DNA of 64,000 nucleotides from positions 1 through 64,000 of the forward strand of contig PABK01000032.1 of the NCBI GenBank assembly GCA_002699145.1, given 5' to 3'. Shown here one piece after another: positions 17,661 through 29,045 of this stretch (position 1 is its first letter; each line of letters opens with the position of its first letter). This DNA is from Halioglobus sp. (lineage in GTDB: Bacteria > Pseudomonadota > Gammaproteobacteria > Pseudomonadales > Halieaceae). The translations under genes and the position numbers were made by a program. The notes beneath the pieces were generated by a model that saw only the letters and a program-made list of their open reading frames with translations, was not told the DNA's origin and searched no databases.

Positions 17661-18884
17661 ATGGCAGGACAAGACATGACTTCCGAAATTACCGCACAGC
17701 TGGTTGGCGAGGACGGCACCAGCTATGAACTGAGCGGGAACCAGGTCCTGGGACGGTCGGAAAAGGACGACATCACCATCCCGAACAAGAAAATCTCGCG
17801 CGGCCACGCCCGCTTCTGCTTCCAGGACGGGCGCGCGACCGTGGAAGACCTGGGCTCGACCAACGGCACGCGCGTCAACATGCGCAAGATCGACGCCAAC
17901 CAGCCCACGGAATTGCACAACGGCGATACGGTGAGCTTCGATACGGTGGATCTGCGCGTGGAGATACTGGGTCTCGAGGAGCAGGACGACGCCGACGACG
18001 ACGCCACGGTGTTCGGCAGCGTGGACGATGACGCCACGGTGTTCGAAGCCCCCGCGGAGCCCCCTGCAGCGAGGGAAAAAGCTGCGGCGCCAGCGCCGCC
18101 GCCGGAACCTGCAGCTGAACCCGAGCCAGCGCCCGAACCCGAACCCGAGCCCCAGCCCGAACCAGAGCCCGAACCAGAGCCCGAACCAGAGCCCGAACCA
18201 GAGCCCGAGCCCGAACCCGAGCCCGCTGCAGAGCCGGCAGCGGCACAGGTCGACGCCAACGCCATCGCGCCCGGGTCGCAGCGCACGGTCAGCGCCCGCC
18301 AGGGCAGTGACCTGCTGCCCGCCGCGTTCCTTGAGGGGGAACAGGCGCTGGAGGACGAAGAAACCCGCATGATGTCCCCCGAGGAAATGAAGATCGACAT
18401 GGAAGCGCTGGGTGATGCGGACATCAGTGTCGACGCCGAGGCGCAGCAGCCCCACCTGGTGGTGCTGTTTTCCTCCGGCGAGCGCGCCAGCGTACTGCTG
18501 GATTTCACCCCGGCACAGGAACCGGATGTGTGGGAGATCGGCCGCCGCTCACCCTGTGATATCGTCCTGGACGACGAGTACGTTTCCAAGCGCCACGTGC
18601 AACTCGTGCACCTGGACGGCAAGTGGAAACTGGTCAACCTGCTCGGCTCCAACCCGCCCTACGTCAACGGCGAGAAAGTGCTGAGCAAGTTTCTCGGCGA
18701 CAACGACAAGATCAGGCTGGGCAAGACCGTACTGGTGTTCAAGTCGGGCCCGGCACGCGCGGCGGTAAAATCGGCCGGCGGCAAAAACACGCCGGCCAGC
18801 ACTGGCGGCAACTCGGCTCGTCTGGCACTCATCGGCTTCGGCGTTGTACTCGCGGCCATCGCCGCCTGGTGGCTGCTGCGCTAG
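17661..18884 (+). CDS. Double-FHA protein with Pro-Glu repeat linker and C-terminal TM anchor
   Basis: FHA1 ([25 protein letters not shown]...[11 protein letters not shown]); (PEPE)n linker; FHA2-like ([47 protein letters not shown]); C-terminal [20 protein letters not shown]. Confidence 0.88.
   Translation: MAGQDMTSEITAQLVGEDGTSYELSGNQVLGRSEKDDITIPNKKISRGHARFCFQDGRATVEDLGSTNGTRVNMRKIDANQPTELHNGDTVSFDTVDLRVEILGLEEQDDADDDATVFGSVDDDATVFEAPAEPPAAREKAAAPAPPPEPAAEPEPAPEPEPEPQPEPEPEPEPEPEPEPEPEPEPEPAAEPAAAQVDANAIAPGSQRTVSARQGSDLLPAAFLEGEQALEDEETRMMSPEEMKIDMEALGDADISVDAEAQQPHLVVLFSSGERASVLLDFTPAQEPDVWEIGRRSPCDIVLDDEYVSKRHVQLVHLDGKWKLVNLLGSNPPYVNGEKVLSKFLGDNDKIRLGKTVLVFKSGPARAAVKSAGGKNTPASTGGNSARLALIGFGVVLAAIAAWWLLR
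18117..18240 (+). repeat. Imperfect tandem repeat encoding Pro-Glu (PEPEPE) linker, core 12-nt unit cccgaaccagag
   Basis: Several consecutive cccgaaccagag copies read directly, flanked by degenerate cccgag/cccgaa units. Confidence 0.9.
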
Positions 18885-18907
18885 ATTGGCCGGGCGAGCG
18901 TCGCGAC

Positions 18908-19774
18908 TCAGCGCAGGCCCACCTGCCCCAGCAGTCGCGGCCAGTGCTCGACCCAGCAGCAGCGGTGATCGTAACCGGGCTGGCGCAGCAGGCGAATAGC
19001 GGCGCCGCGCGCACCCGGCGACTGCACAAAGGACTCTGCGATAGCCGGCGGGACCTGGACGTCGTCCACTCCCACCAGGTGGACCTGGCGCAGGCGTGCG
19101 GGCCAGCCGGGCAGGCGTGCGGGGTCAGAGCCCGGCGCCAGCGGCGTGTAATCGTGCAACCGCGTCCACGCGGCGACATCCAGCGGCGCGGCGATCGTCA
19201 CCACGGTGTCCACACGCGGGTGCTGGCGCGCTGCCAGCAATGCGACCACACCGCCGCCACTGTAGCCAACCAGGGTAATCGCCGCTTGCGGATGACGCCG
19301 GCCGATATCTGTCAGCGCCGCCAGCACCGCGTCGACAACAACCGGCGCATAGCGTTGCAGGGTCCACAGCTCGGGGCCGCAGGGCGGTTCGGTCGCGGCG
19401 CCGTAATAGCAGGGCCTGGCCAGAAACACCGCCGGTGCCGGGTCCGCCGCGGCCAGGCGCAGGCCCAGGTGCCGCCGCGGCGTCGGGTCGCGCGACACGC
19501 CGAAACGGCTGCTGAAGGCCAGACCATCTCCCCCAAGGTAGACATGCAGGCGCGGCACATCCGCGGGTATGTCGGGGCCGAACAGGCGCAGCGTGAACTC
19601 GCCAGCGCGCAGCGGCTCGCCGCGCCAGCCTGCGGCGAGAGCCGGCTCGCCAGGCCGACCCGCGGAAAGGTCGACGCAGGCGCCGAGACAAAGCACCAGG
19701 CAGCTCAGGCAAACCCTGATCCTGGCCCTGACCCTGACAAAAGAAAAAGCCCGATTTACATGAACTGTAGTCAA
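18908..19774 (-). CDS. Alpha/beta-hydrolase fold lipoprotein
   Basis: Lipobox CLGAC; nucleophile elbow GYSGGGV; catalytic-type C-terminal His (PGYDHRCCW). TTG start likely. Confidence 0.7.
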   Translation of the reverse strand: MTTVHVNRAFSFVRVRARIRVCLSCLVLCLGACVDLSAGRPGEPALAAGWRGEPLRAGEFTLRLFGPDIPADVPRLHVYLGGDGLAFSSRFGVSRDPTPRRHLGLRLAAADPAPAVFLARPCYYGAATEPPCGPELWTLQRYAPVVVDAVLAALTDIGRRHPQAAITLVGYSGGGVVALLAARQHPRVDTVVTIAAPLDVAAWTRLHDYTPLAPGSDPARLPGWPARLRQVHLVGVDDVQVPPAIAESFVQSPGARGAAIRLLRQPGYDHRCCWVEHWPRLLGQVGLR

Positions 19775-19833
19775 TATTGTCCTAATATGGATCGGCGATA
19801 ATAGAAAAAAATACTTTCACGGAGACTCACACA

Positions 19834-21324
19834 ATGGCAATCCCCAAAGGCAGGTTTTTATACCATGGAGCCCTGGCGTGCCTTTTCGGCCACGCACTGG
19901 CGGCAAGCGCGCAACAGGACCCGGCAACACCACTGGGTCAGGCGGTCGAGGCAGCGGCCAACAACTCCGCCCTGCAGACGGTGACCGGCGACGCGGTCAA
20001 CCAGACCTGCGGTGAACTGGTACCGGAGTACGCCCAAACCTCCAACCCGAGACTGCCGCCGACCTCCGCGGAGGAAGCCTTGTTTTTCCGCTGCAGCGAC
20101 ATGGTCGGCACCGCGCTGGGCCTGCTCGGCCAGCCGGGTATCGGCACGGACCTGGGCTGGAGCAACGAACAGCTCGCCGAGGGTATGCAGCAGCTCACCG
20201 GGGAGGAGCAGGTATCCAAGGGTCGTCTCGCCACCGAGGGTTCCAACGGTCAGTTCGCGAACATCGGCATGCGCCTTGACGCGATTCGCGCGGGCGCCCG
20301 CGCCACCGCCGGCGGTCTCAGCCTGGCCTACAACGGCGCGCCGGTGGCCGGCGGCAACGCGGGCGATGACGGCACAGGCTGGGGCTGGTTCCTCAACGGG
20401 GCCATGGGTTCCGGCGATCGCGATGCGACACAGCGCGAGGACGACTACGATTACGATTCCTACGGGGCCACCCTGGGCTTCGACTACCAGTTCGAATCCG
20501 GCCTCGTCGCCGGCTTCGCCCTGGGCTATCACGACTACGAGGTGGACTTCGCCAACGTCAGTTCCTTCCAGACCGGGCCGCAACTGACCAACACCCAGGC
20601 CGGCGGCGGTTTCGATACCGATGGCTACGCCCTCTCCGGCTACGCCATCGGCCACGTGGGCCGCTTTTATATCGACGGCCTGGTCAGCGTGGGACAATCG
20701 GATATCGACAGCGAGCGCATCGTGCGCTACAACGGCAGCGCCTCCGGTCAGGGCACCGGCCAGAACCTGGTCGTCGACCGCTCCATGCGCGGCAGCACCG
20801 ACAGCGACACCTACAGCCTGGGTGTCTCCACCGGCACCAGCTTTGAAATGGGCTGGGCCGACCTCTCCCTCGACCTGGGGGTCAGCTACGTGGATGTCTC
20901 CATCGATGGCTACACGGAAAAGGACATCGCCCGCGGCAATGATACCAACGAGTTCAGCGGTCTCAACCTGGCCTACGACGACCAGGACTTCGACTCCCTG
21001 CAATCCAGTCTCGGCTTCCAGCTGTCCAGGGCCTACAGCGTTTCCAGCGGCGTCCTGCTGCCCTATCTCAACGCCGCCTGGCGCCACGAATTTGAAAACG
21101 AATCCAGTACGATGAAGGCGCGCTACGCGGCTCAGGATTCGGGACAGGTGTTCAACCTCAACGTGGTGACCGACGACCCCGACGAGGACTTCTACGAGGT
21201 CGGCCTGGGCCTGTCGGCGGTGTTCGCCAACAACATCCAGGCGTTCGTCGACTACCGCACAACTCTCGACCTGGACAAGGTGGACGCGCAGCTGTTCACC
21301 GTCGGCATCCGGGGCTCATTCTAG
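19834..21324 (+). CDS. Autotransporter-domain outer-membrane protein with short N-terminal passenger-like region
   Basis: Signal peptide; two N-terminal Cys (NQTCGEL, FFRCSD); C-terminal autotransporter-type barrel (YDYDSYGATLGFDYQFESGLVAGFALGY ... AQLFTVGIRGSF). Confidence 0.85.
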   Translation: MAIPKGRFLYHGALACLFGHALAASAQQDPATPLGQAVEAAANNSALQTVTGDAVNQTCGELVPEYAQTSNPRLPPTSAEEALFFRCSDMVGTALGLLGQPGIGTDLGWSNEQLAEGMQQLTGEEQVSKGRLATEGSNGQFANIGMRLDAIRAGARATAGGLSLAYNGAPVAGGNAGDDGTGWGWFLNGAMGSGDRDATQREDDYDYDSYGATLGFDYQFESGLVAGFALGYHDYEVDFANVSSFQTGPQLTNTQAGGGFDTDGYALSGYAIGHVGRFYIDGLVSVGQSDIDSERIVRYNGSASGQGTGQNLVVDRSMRGSTDSDTYSLGVSTGTSFEMGWADLSLDLGVSYVDVSIDGYTEKDIARGNDTNEFSGLNLAYDDQDFDSLQSSLGFQLSRAYSVSSGVLLPYLNAAWRHEFENESSTMKARYAAQDSGQVFNLNVVTDDPDEDFYEVGLGLSAVFANNIQAFVDYRTTLDLDKVDAQLFTVGIRGSF

Positions 21325-21345
21325 GCGGGCGGTGAAGGCGACTCT

Positions 21346-22911
21346 ATGGACGAAGGGCACTCGCCACACAGCCCCGACCCCGGAGTCGCCAACGAGGGCG
21401 TGAGTCCCAATGACGAAACCGCCCCGGCGCCCACGTCTCCGGGCAGCGGAACGCGCGTCGGCGGTGCCGCGGCCGGCGCCGCCGCCACGCAACCCCGGAC
21501 GGAGGGCGCCGAGCCCACCGCCGGGGATCTCATTTCCGGCCGCTACCGCCTGGAAAAGGTGCTCGGCGAAGGTGGCATGGGCAAGGTTTTCCTGGCCATC
21601 GACGAGCTCTACGCGGGGGAGTTCCAGGATCGCAAGGCGCAGGTCGCGCTAAAGTTCCTCGGCAAGAAATTTGCCAGCCATTCCGTCTCGCGCATGGCCC
21701 TGCAGCGCGAAACCCGCAAGTCCCAGCAACTGGCCCACCCGAACGTCGTGCGCGTCATGCATTTCGACCAGCACGCGGGTCACCCCTACATGATCATGGA
21801 GCACATGCGCGGACAGCCGCTGGATGAATTCATGAAGACCCACGCCCGGGACGGCCTGCCGCTGGACCAGGCATTACCCATCATCGACGGCATGGCGGCG
21901 GGGCTGCACTACATCCACCAGGAAGGCCTGGTGCATTCGGACTTCAAGCCCAACAACGTGTTTGTGACCGAGGACGGCACGGCGAAAATCCTCGACCTGG
22001 GGATCGCCAGGATCAACGAGGCGCTGGTCGAAAGCAGCGAACAGACCCTGTTCGACGCCGGCGCGCTGGGCGCGATGACGCCGGCCTACGCCAGCTGCGA
22101 GATGTTCGAACTGCAGATGCCGGACCCGCGCGACGATATCTACGCCCTGTCCTGCGTCATCTACGAACTGCTCAGTGGCGCCCACCCCTTCGGACGCACG
22201 GCGGCGCCCAAGGCCCGCGCCGCGGGGATGAAACCGCAGCGGCTGGAGAGCCTGGGACGCAGTCGCTGGCGCGCGCTGAACAAGGGCCTGGCCTTTCAGC
22301 GCGAGGAGCGCACGCGCAGCGCCCAGGCGCTGCTCGAGGCCCTGCGCGGTGACCGCGCCAGGCGGCGCCTGCAGCTCACGGCGCTGATGCTGGTCGCCGG
22401 GCTGGCCATGGCGGTTGCCATCGGCAGCGGCTACATGGCGCTACAACCGGAAGATCCCGATACACTGTTCCGCGTGGAGCTCGCGTCGCTTTCGGCCAAG
22501 GCGCCGCAGCTGACAGCGGCCGACGAGGCGCGTATCGGACGCTGGCTGGACCAGGGCAACGCCTACCTGCAGGTGGCGGAGGAGGTCTTCGCCACCGGCG
22601 ACGTCCTGGCGGCCCACCAGATTCTGCAGGTCGGCGCCGACAATGCGCTGGAGGCCTTCCTCTCGATACTGCGCCTGGAAAATTCCGAGGCGGCGAAGAA
22701 CGGCGTGCTCGCGCTGGTCGACAAATACGCCGACTGGACACAGGCGAAGCTCGACGAGCCGGACCCGACCGTGGCGCTGTGGCTGGCCTGTCATGGCCTG
22801 GCGATACATAAGAATCACCGCGAACTGCTGTCACTGAGCGATACCGCGCGACGGCGCATAGACGATTCGAGCAACACCGACTGCGCCTTCATGCGCACAC
22901 TGACGCCCTGA
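21346..22911 (+). CDS. Ser/Thr protein kinase with TM and C-terminal extension
   Basis: P-loop LGEGGMGKVFLA, VALK lysine, HSDFKPNNVFV catalytic loop, DLGIAR; TM LTALMLVAGLAMAVAIGSGYMAL. Confidence 0.93.
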   Translation: MDEGHSPHSPDPGVANEGVSPNDETAPAPTSPGSGTRVGGAAAGAAATQPRTEGAEPTAGDLISGRYRLEKVLGEGGMGKVFLAIDELYAGEFQDRKAQVALKFLGKKFASHSVSRMALQRETRKSQQLAHPNVVRVMHFDQHAGHPYMIMEHMRGQPLDEFMKTHARDGLPLDQALPIIDGMAAGLHYIHQEGLVHSDFKPNNVFVTEDGTAKILDLGIARINEALVESSEQTLFDAGALGAMTPAYASCEMFELQMPDPRDDIYALSCVIYELLSGAHPFGRTAAPKARAAGMKPQRLESLGRSRWRALNKGLAFQREERTRSAQALLEALRGDRARRRLQLTALMLVAGLAMAVAIGSGYMALQPEDPDTLFRVELASLSAKAPQLTAADEARIGRWLDQGNAYLQVAEEVFATGDVLAAHQILQVGADNALEAFLSILRLENSEAAKNGVLALVDKYADWTQAKLDEPDPTVALWLACHGLAIHKNHRELLSLSDTARRRIDDSSNTDCAFMRTLTP

Positions 22912-22942
22912 CGGCGGGCGGGCGGACAAGGAGGGAAGAATC

Positions 22943-25660
22943 ATGAGAATGCGCAACATCCTGGGAGCATCTTTACTGCTCGCCTTCGTACCGGCCTCTC
23001 TCGCGCCGGCCCAGCAACAGGGCCTGAGCAAGAACTACGACAGTGTCGATCCGAACAAGCCCGTGGTCTGCCTGCTGCCCGGACGGGTGCGCAAGGTGGG
23101 CGGCATGATGACCTACCTGGAACGTCGCAAACCGGTCGAACTGGCCGCCTCGGAGTGTGAAATTCGCGGCGGGGAATACACACTCTACGACCGCGCCAAC
23201 TACCAGACCGCGCTAAAGCTGTGGCTGGAAGCGGCGGAACAGGGCGATGCCACGGCCGCGGTGCACGTCGGCGAAATCTACGAGAAGGGCTGGGTCGGCG
23301 AGCCCGATTACGCCACCGCCGCCCGCTGGTACCGCCAGGCGGCGGCGGAAGGCGACACCCGCGCGCAGCGCCGGCTGGCCTATTTTTACGAGAACGGCCT
23401 GGGCGTGGAACAGGACCAGGAGCAGGCCCTGGGGCTGTGGCGCTCCGCCCTCGGGCTGAAAGAGGAACTGGTGCTGGCCTCACAGGTCGAGGCCGCCAAG
23501 TCGCAGGCGCAGCGTGAGATCGACAGGCTGGTGGCGCAGCTCGACCGGCAGAACCAGCGCACCGGGCAACTGCAGCGCAGCCTGGATGAGGCGCGTGGGA
23601 CCCTGCACGACCAGACCACCGCCCTGGAGACGGAGCGCGCCGCGGTGCGCCGGCTGCAGGAGGAGCTGGCGCTGTCCGCACAGGACGGCGGCGACCCGGG
23701 CCGGCTGCGGGAGCTCGAAAGCCAGCTCGCCGCCAGCGAGTCGCGTATCGACGAGCAGCGCATCAATATCGAACTGCTGGAGGCGGATATCGCCGCCCAG
23801 CGCGCCCAGGTGGCGGCGAGCCAGCGCCAGGCGCAAGTACGCAGCAAGCAACTGGAGCGCGTGCAGGAAGACCTGATCGCCGAGTCCAGTCGCGGCGACG
23901 CCCTGCTGGTGCAGTTGCAGGAGAAGGACGCCAGCCTGCGCTCCCTGGAACAGCAACTGGCCGCCGCCCAGGCGCGCCTGGAGCAGGGACGCGAGCGCCA
24001 GTCCGAACTGGCCGCGCGCGCCCGGGCGGCGCAGGACGATGACGCACGCGCACAACTGGAGCAGGAACTGGCCACGGCGCGGGCCGAGGTCGACACGCAG
24101 AAAGCGCGCACGGCCGGCCTGCAACGTGAGATAGCGGCCCAGCGCGACAGCTTCGAGTCGCAACTGGCGGACTCCAGGGTGCGCGAAAACGAACTGAACA
24201 GCGCGCTGGCGCAAAGCCGCACGGAAAAGGAGGCGCTGGCGCGGCAGCTCGAACAGGCCAGTGCGCGACTCGTCGCGGTTGACCGGGAGCTGACCCGCAC
24301 ACGCTATGCCCTGGCCGACCGCGAGGCGGACGCCGCGGGCCTGCGCGAACAACTGGACACCCTGGCTGCCCAGGGCGGCAGCGAGGCGCAGCGTCGCTCG
24401 CTGCGCGAACGCATGGAGATACAGCAGCGGGAAATCGCGGCGCTGCGCGAAGAAAAGCAACAACTCATCGCCGGCTGGGAGGCGACACAGCGGGAGCGGG
24501 ACGAGGCGCGCGCGAACCTGGCAGAGGAAGTGGACACCACCAGCTGGTTGCGGGTGGAACTGGAGTCAGCCGGCGGCAGGCTGGCGGCCACCCGCGAGGA
24601 ACTGGCCCGCGTACAGCTCGCGCTGGAAGAGGCGAACTTCGCGCGCGATCGACTGGTCAGCGATATCGGGCGGCTGGAACAGGACCTCGCCGCCTCGCGT
24701 GAGCGCAGCGTGCAGGACCGGCAGCGTATGGAGGACCAGCTGCGACGTTACCGCGAACAACTGGCCAGCAGCGCGCCGCAGACCGACAGCCTGCGCCAGC
24801 AGGCCTCACGCCTGCAGAGTGACCTGGACCTGTACGGCCAGCGGCAGCAGGGCCGTGTGCTGGCGATGCGCGGCCTGCGCAAACCGGTGGAATCGATTAC
24901 CGAAATCCCCAGGGCGGCCCGGCGCGCGAATTACCACGCCATCGTGATCGCCAATTACGACTACCGTTACCTGCCTGACCTGGTCTCCCCGCCCTTCGAC
25001 GCCAACCAGCTGAAACAGATGCTGGAGGACGCGTACGGCTTCAATGTCGAGGTGCTCATCAACCTCAATCGTTCCGACATGTACAAGGCCCTGGCCATGG
25101 TGCGCGAGTTCGACGAGAACGATCACGTACTGCTCTATTACGCCGGTCACGGCAAGATGGACGAGTACGGCGACGGCTTCTGGCTGCCCACCGACTACCA
25201 CGAATCACAGCCTTTGGCGGAGACGGTCTCCAGCGCCGACCTGACTCGTACACTGAATTTCAGTGAGGCCAAGCACGTCATCGTCATGGCGGACTCCTGC
25301 TACTCCGGCGCGCTGGCGCGCAACGCCGACCCGGTTATCCGCAAAAGCGTACCGGCGCTGATGAACTACTGGATCGCCAACAAGTCGCGCACCGTGCTCA
25401 CCTCGGGCGGCCTCAAGCCGGTGCTGGATGACGGACCCGGCGGCCACTCGGTATTCGCCTCGGCGCTGCTGCAGGTCCTGCAGTCGAACGCCGGCGCGCT
25501 CAACGGGGAGATGCTGCACGCGCAGGTCTATGAACTGGTACAGCAGCAGGCCGCGCTGCTGGGCTACCTGGACCAGCGACCGCGTTTCGCGGTGATCGAG
25601 GACGCCGGCCACGAGAACGGCCAGTTCGTCTTCCTGCGCGGACAAGCCTCGCGCGGCTGA
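22943..25660 (+). CDS. Exported Sel1-repeat / coiled-coil / caspase-like (C14) protein
   Basis: Signal peptide MRMRNILGASLLLAFVPASLAPAQQ; Sel1 repeats (ALKLWLEAAEQGDATAAVHVGEIYEKGW..., TAARWYRQAAAEGDTRAQRRLAYFYENGLGV); long coiled coil; C14 catalytic motifs YYAGHGKMD (His) and MADSCYSG (Cys). Confidence 0.88.
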   Translation: MRMRNILGASLLLAFVPASLAPAQQQGLSKNYDSVDPNKPVVCLLPGRVRKVGGMMTYLERRKPVELAASECEIRGGEYTLYDRANYQTALKLWLEAAEQGDATAAVHVGEIYEKGWVGEPDYATAARWYRQAAAEGDTRAQRRLAYFYENGLGVEQDQEQALGLWRSALGLKEELVLASQVEAAKSQAQREIDRLVAQLDRQNQRTGQLQRSLDEARGTLHDQTTALETERAAVRRLQEELALSAQDGGDPGRLRELESQLAASESRIDEQRINIELLEADIAAQRAQVAASQRQAQVRSKQLERVQEDLIAESSRGDALLVQLQEKDASLRSLEQQLAAAQARLEQGRERQSELAARARAAQDDDARAQLEQELATARAEVDTQKARTAGLQREIAAQRDSFESQLADSRVRENELNSALAQSRTEKEALARQLEQASARLVAVDRELTRTRYALADREADAAGLREQLDTLAAQGGSEAQRRSLRERMEIQQREIAALREEKQQLIAGWEATQRERDEARANLAEEVDTTSWLRVELESAGGRLAATREELARVQLALEEANFARDRLVSDIGRLEQDLAASRERSVQDRQRMEDQLRRYREQLASSAPQTDSLRQQASRLQSDLDLYGQRQQGRVLAMRGLRKPVESITEIPRAARRANYHAIVIANYDYRYLPDLVSPPFDANQLKQMLEDAYGFNVEVLINLNRSDMYKALAMVREFDENDHVLLYYAGHGKMDEYGDGFWLPTDYHESQPLAETVSSADLTRTLNFSEAKHVIVMADSCYSGALARNADPVIRKSVPALMNYWIANKSRTVLTSGGLKPVLDDGPGGHSVFASALLQVLQSNAGALNGEMLHAQVYELVQQQAALLGYLDQRPRFAVIEDAGHENGQFVFLRGQASRG

Positions 25661-25675
25661 GCCAGGGGACTGTCC

Positions 25676-27112
25676 CTATCGCGGATCGGGGTTGCGGATC
25701 ACCAGGTTGCGAACTTCCGACATGTCCTCGATGGCGAAGCGGATTCCCTCGCGGCCCAGTCCCGAGTCCTTGACGCCGCCGTAGGGCATGTTGTCCACGC
25801 GAAACGACGGCACGTCGCCGATCACCACGCCGCCCACGTCCAGTTCGCTCCAGGCGCGCTGGGCCTTGTACAGGTCGCGGGTGAAGATGCCGGCCTGCAG
25901 CCCGAATTTACTGTCGTTGACCTGCGCCAGGGCCTGCTCGAAGTCATCGAAACGCGACAGGGTCGCCACCGGACCGAAAGCCTCTTCCGTGGCCAGGGCG
26001 CAGTCCGGCGGCGGGTCCTCCACCACGGCCGGCGACAGCATGACGCCCTGGCGCTCGCCGCCGCAGAGCACGCGCCCCCCCTGCTCCGCCGCCTGCGCCA
26101 CCCAGGTTTCCAGGCGCTGCGCATCCTTTTCCGAGATCAACGGGCCAATGAAGGTGTCCTCGTCGCGCGGGTCGCCCATGGGCAGCGCCTTGACGGCGGC
26201 GACCAGCGCGGCGCGAAATGCCTCGTAGACCTGTTCGTGCACGAGTATGCGCTGCACGCTGATACAGCTCTGCCCGGACTGGTAGAACGCCCCGAAGACC
26301 ACCCGCTCCACCGCATCGGCCAGGTCGGCATCGGCATCGATGATGCAGGCGGCATTGCCGCCCAGCTCCAGCACCACCGGTTTTTTCCCGGCCCGCGCCT
26401 TCAAGGCCCAGCCGACATCGGGCGAGCCGGTAAAACTGAGCAGCTTCAGCCGCTCGTCCGTGGTCAGCAGGTCGGCGCCATCGCGCGAGGCGGGGAGAAT
26501 GGAAAAGGCGCCCACGGGCAGGTCCGTCTCCGCCAGGACCTCACCGATCAACAGGGCGCCGATCGGGGTGAGGCTGGCGGGCTTCATCACGAACGGGCAG
26601 CCGATGGCCAGCGCCGGGGCGATCTTGTGCGCGGCCAGGTTCAGGGGAAAATTGAACGGCGAGATGAAAGAGCAGGGCCCGATCGGGACACGTTTCCACA
26701 TGGCGCTGTAACCGCGCGCCCGCGGCGAAATCTCCAGGTTGAGCACCTCGCCGTTGATGCGCACCGACTCCTCCGCCGCGATGCGAAAGGTATCGATCAG
26801 GCGCGTCACCTCGCCGCGCGCATCCCTGATCGGCTTGCCCGCTTCCACGCACAGGGCGTGGGCGAACTCGTCGAAACGCTCGCTGAAACGGTCGACGCAA
26901 TGCTCGAGGATTTCCTGGCGGTGGTAGGCGGGCAAGGACCGCATGGCCTCGAAACTGTCGTCAGCGGCGGCAATGGCGCGCTCGATGACCGCCGCGTCCG
27001 CCAGGGCGACGCGCGTGGCCACCTCGCCGCTATACTTGTCGACGACGTCCAGGTCCTCGTTCGCATAGACCGCCTGGTTGGCCAGGTAGTACGGGTAGGC
27101 GTCCTGTAACAT
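25676..27112 (-). CDS. NAD(P)-dependent aldehyde dehydrogenase family protein
   Basis: FISPFNFPLNLAAHKIAPALAIGCPFVMKPA, SFTGSPDVGWALK, LELGGNAACIID, YQSGQSCISVQRILV. Internal Met at 27112 preferred over 27139. Confidence 0.92.
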   Translation of the reverse strand: MLQDAYPYYLANQAVYANEDLDVVDKYSGEVATRVALADAAVIERAIAAADDSFEAMRSLPAYHRQEILEHCVDRFSERFDEFAHALCVEAGKPIRDARGEVTRLIDTFRIAAEESVRINGEVLNLEISPRARGYSAMWKRVPIGPCSFISPFNFPLNLAAHKIAPALAIGCPFVMKPASLTPIGALLIGEVLAETDLPVGAFSILPASRDGADLLTTDERLKLLSFTGSPDVGWALKARAGKKPVVLELGGNAACIIDADADLADAVERVVFGAFYQSGQSCISVQRILVHEQVYEAFRAALVAAVKALPMGDPRDEDTFIGPLISEKDAQRLETWVAQAAEQGGRVLCGGERQGVMLSPAVVEDPPPDCALATEEAFGPVATLSRFDDFEQALAQVNDSKFGLQAGIFTRDLYKAQRAWSELDVGGVVIGDVPSFRVDNMPYGGVKDSGLGREGIRFAIEDMSEVRNLVIRNPDPR

Positions 27113-27122
27113 GGCGATTCCC

Positions 27123-28763
<1,641 letters not shown>

Positions 28764-28983
28764 ACAACATCCTTGGGCAATTGATGGCAGGGCGTCCCAG
28801 CAGTCTAGACGCTGCCGGCGGGTTTGTCCGTAAGCGGTCCGCGGGGGTCGTGCCGCGGCTCGACAATGTCCCTGGGCCAGGCCGGGGACGGGGCCGGGAG
28901 GGAGGAAGCGCGAACCCCGGCGCAGAAAAAGCGGGTTTGAGGCTTGACTATATGTTAGCCATAACTATAATTTAACGCTGGAG

Positions 28984-29007
28984 GGCCAATCGAGGGTATT
29001 ATTGGCC
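28984..29007. promoter_or_regulatory. Inverted repeat ggccaat-N10-attggcc upstream of the cytochrome c5/oxidase cluster
   Basis: Exact 7-bp arms read directly; AT-richer context just upstream of the CDS at 29046. Confidence 0.45.
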
Positions 29008-29045
29008 GTTTGACCTGACCCCCAATAGGCTGCCGGAATCCCGCC

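Noticed and set aside
18117-18240. Tandem repeat as a possible CRISPR array
   Set aside because: Repeats are contiguous 12-nt in-frame units coding Pro-Glu, with no spacers and no cas genes.
18623-19801. 392-aa + strand ORF
   Set aside because: Overlaps the FHA gene in another frame and runs antisense to the lipoprotein hydrolase; no domain and Arg/Gln/Ala-biased.
25661-25675. Intrinsic terminator between the caspase-like and ALDH genes
   Set aside because: Only a very short dyad (ggga/tccc) and no T tract; not supportable.
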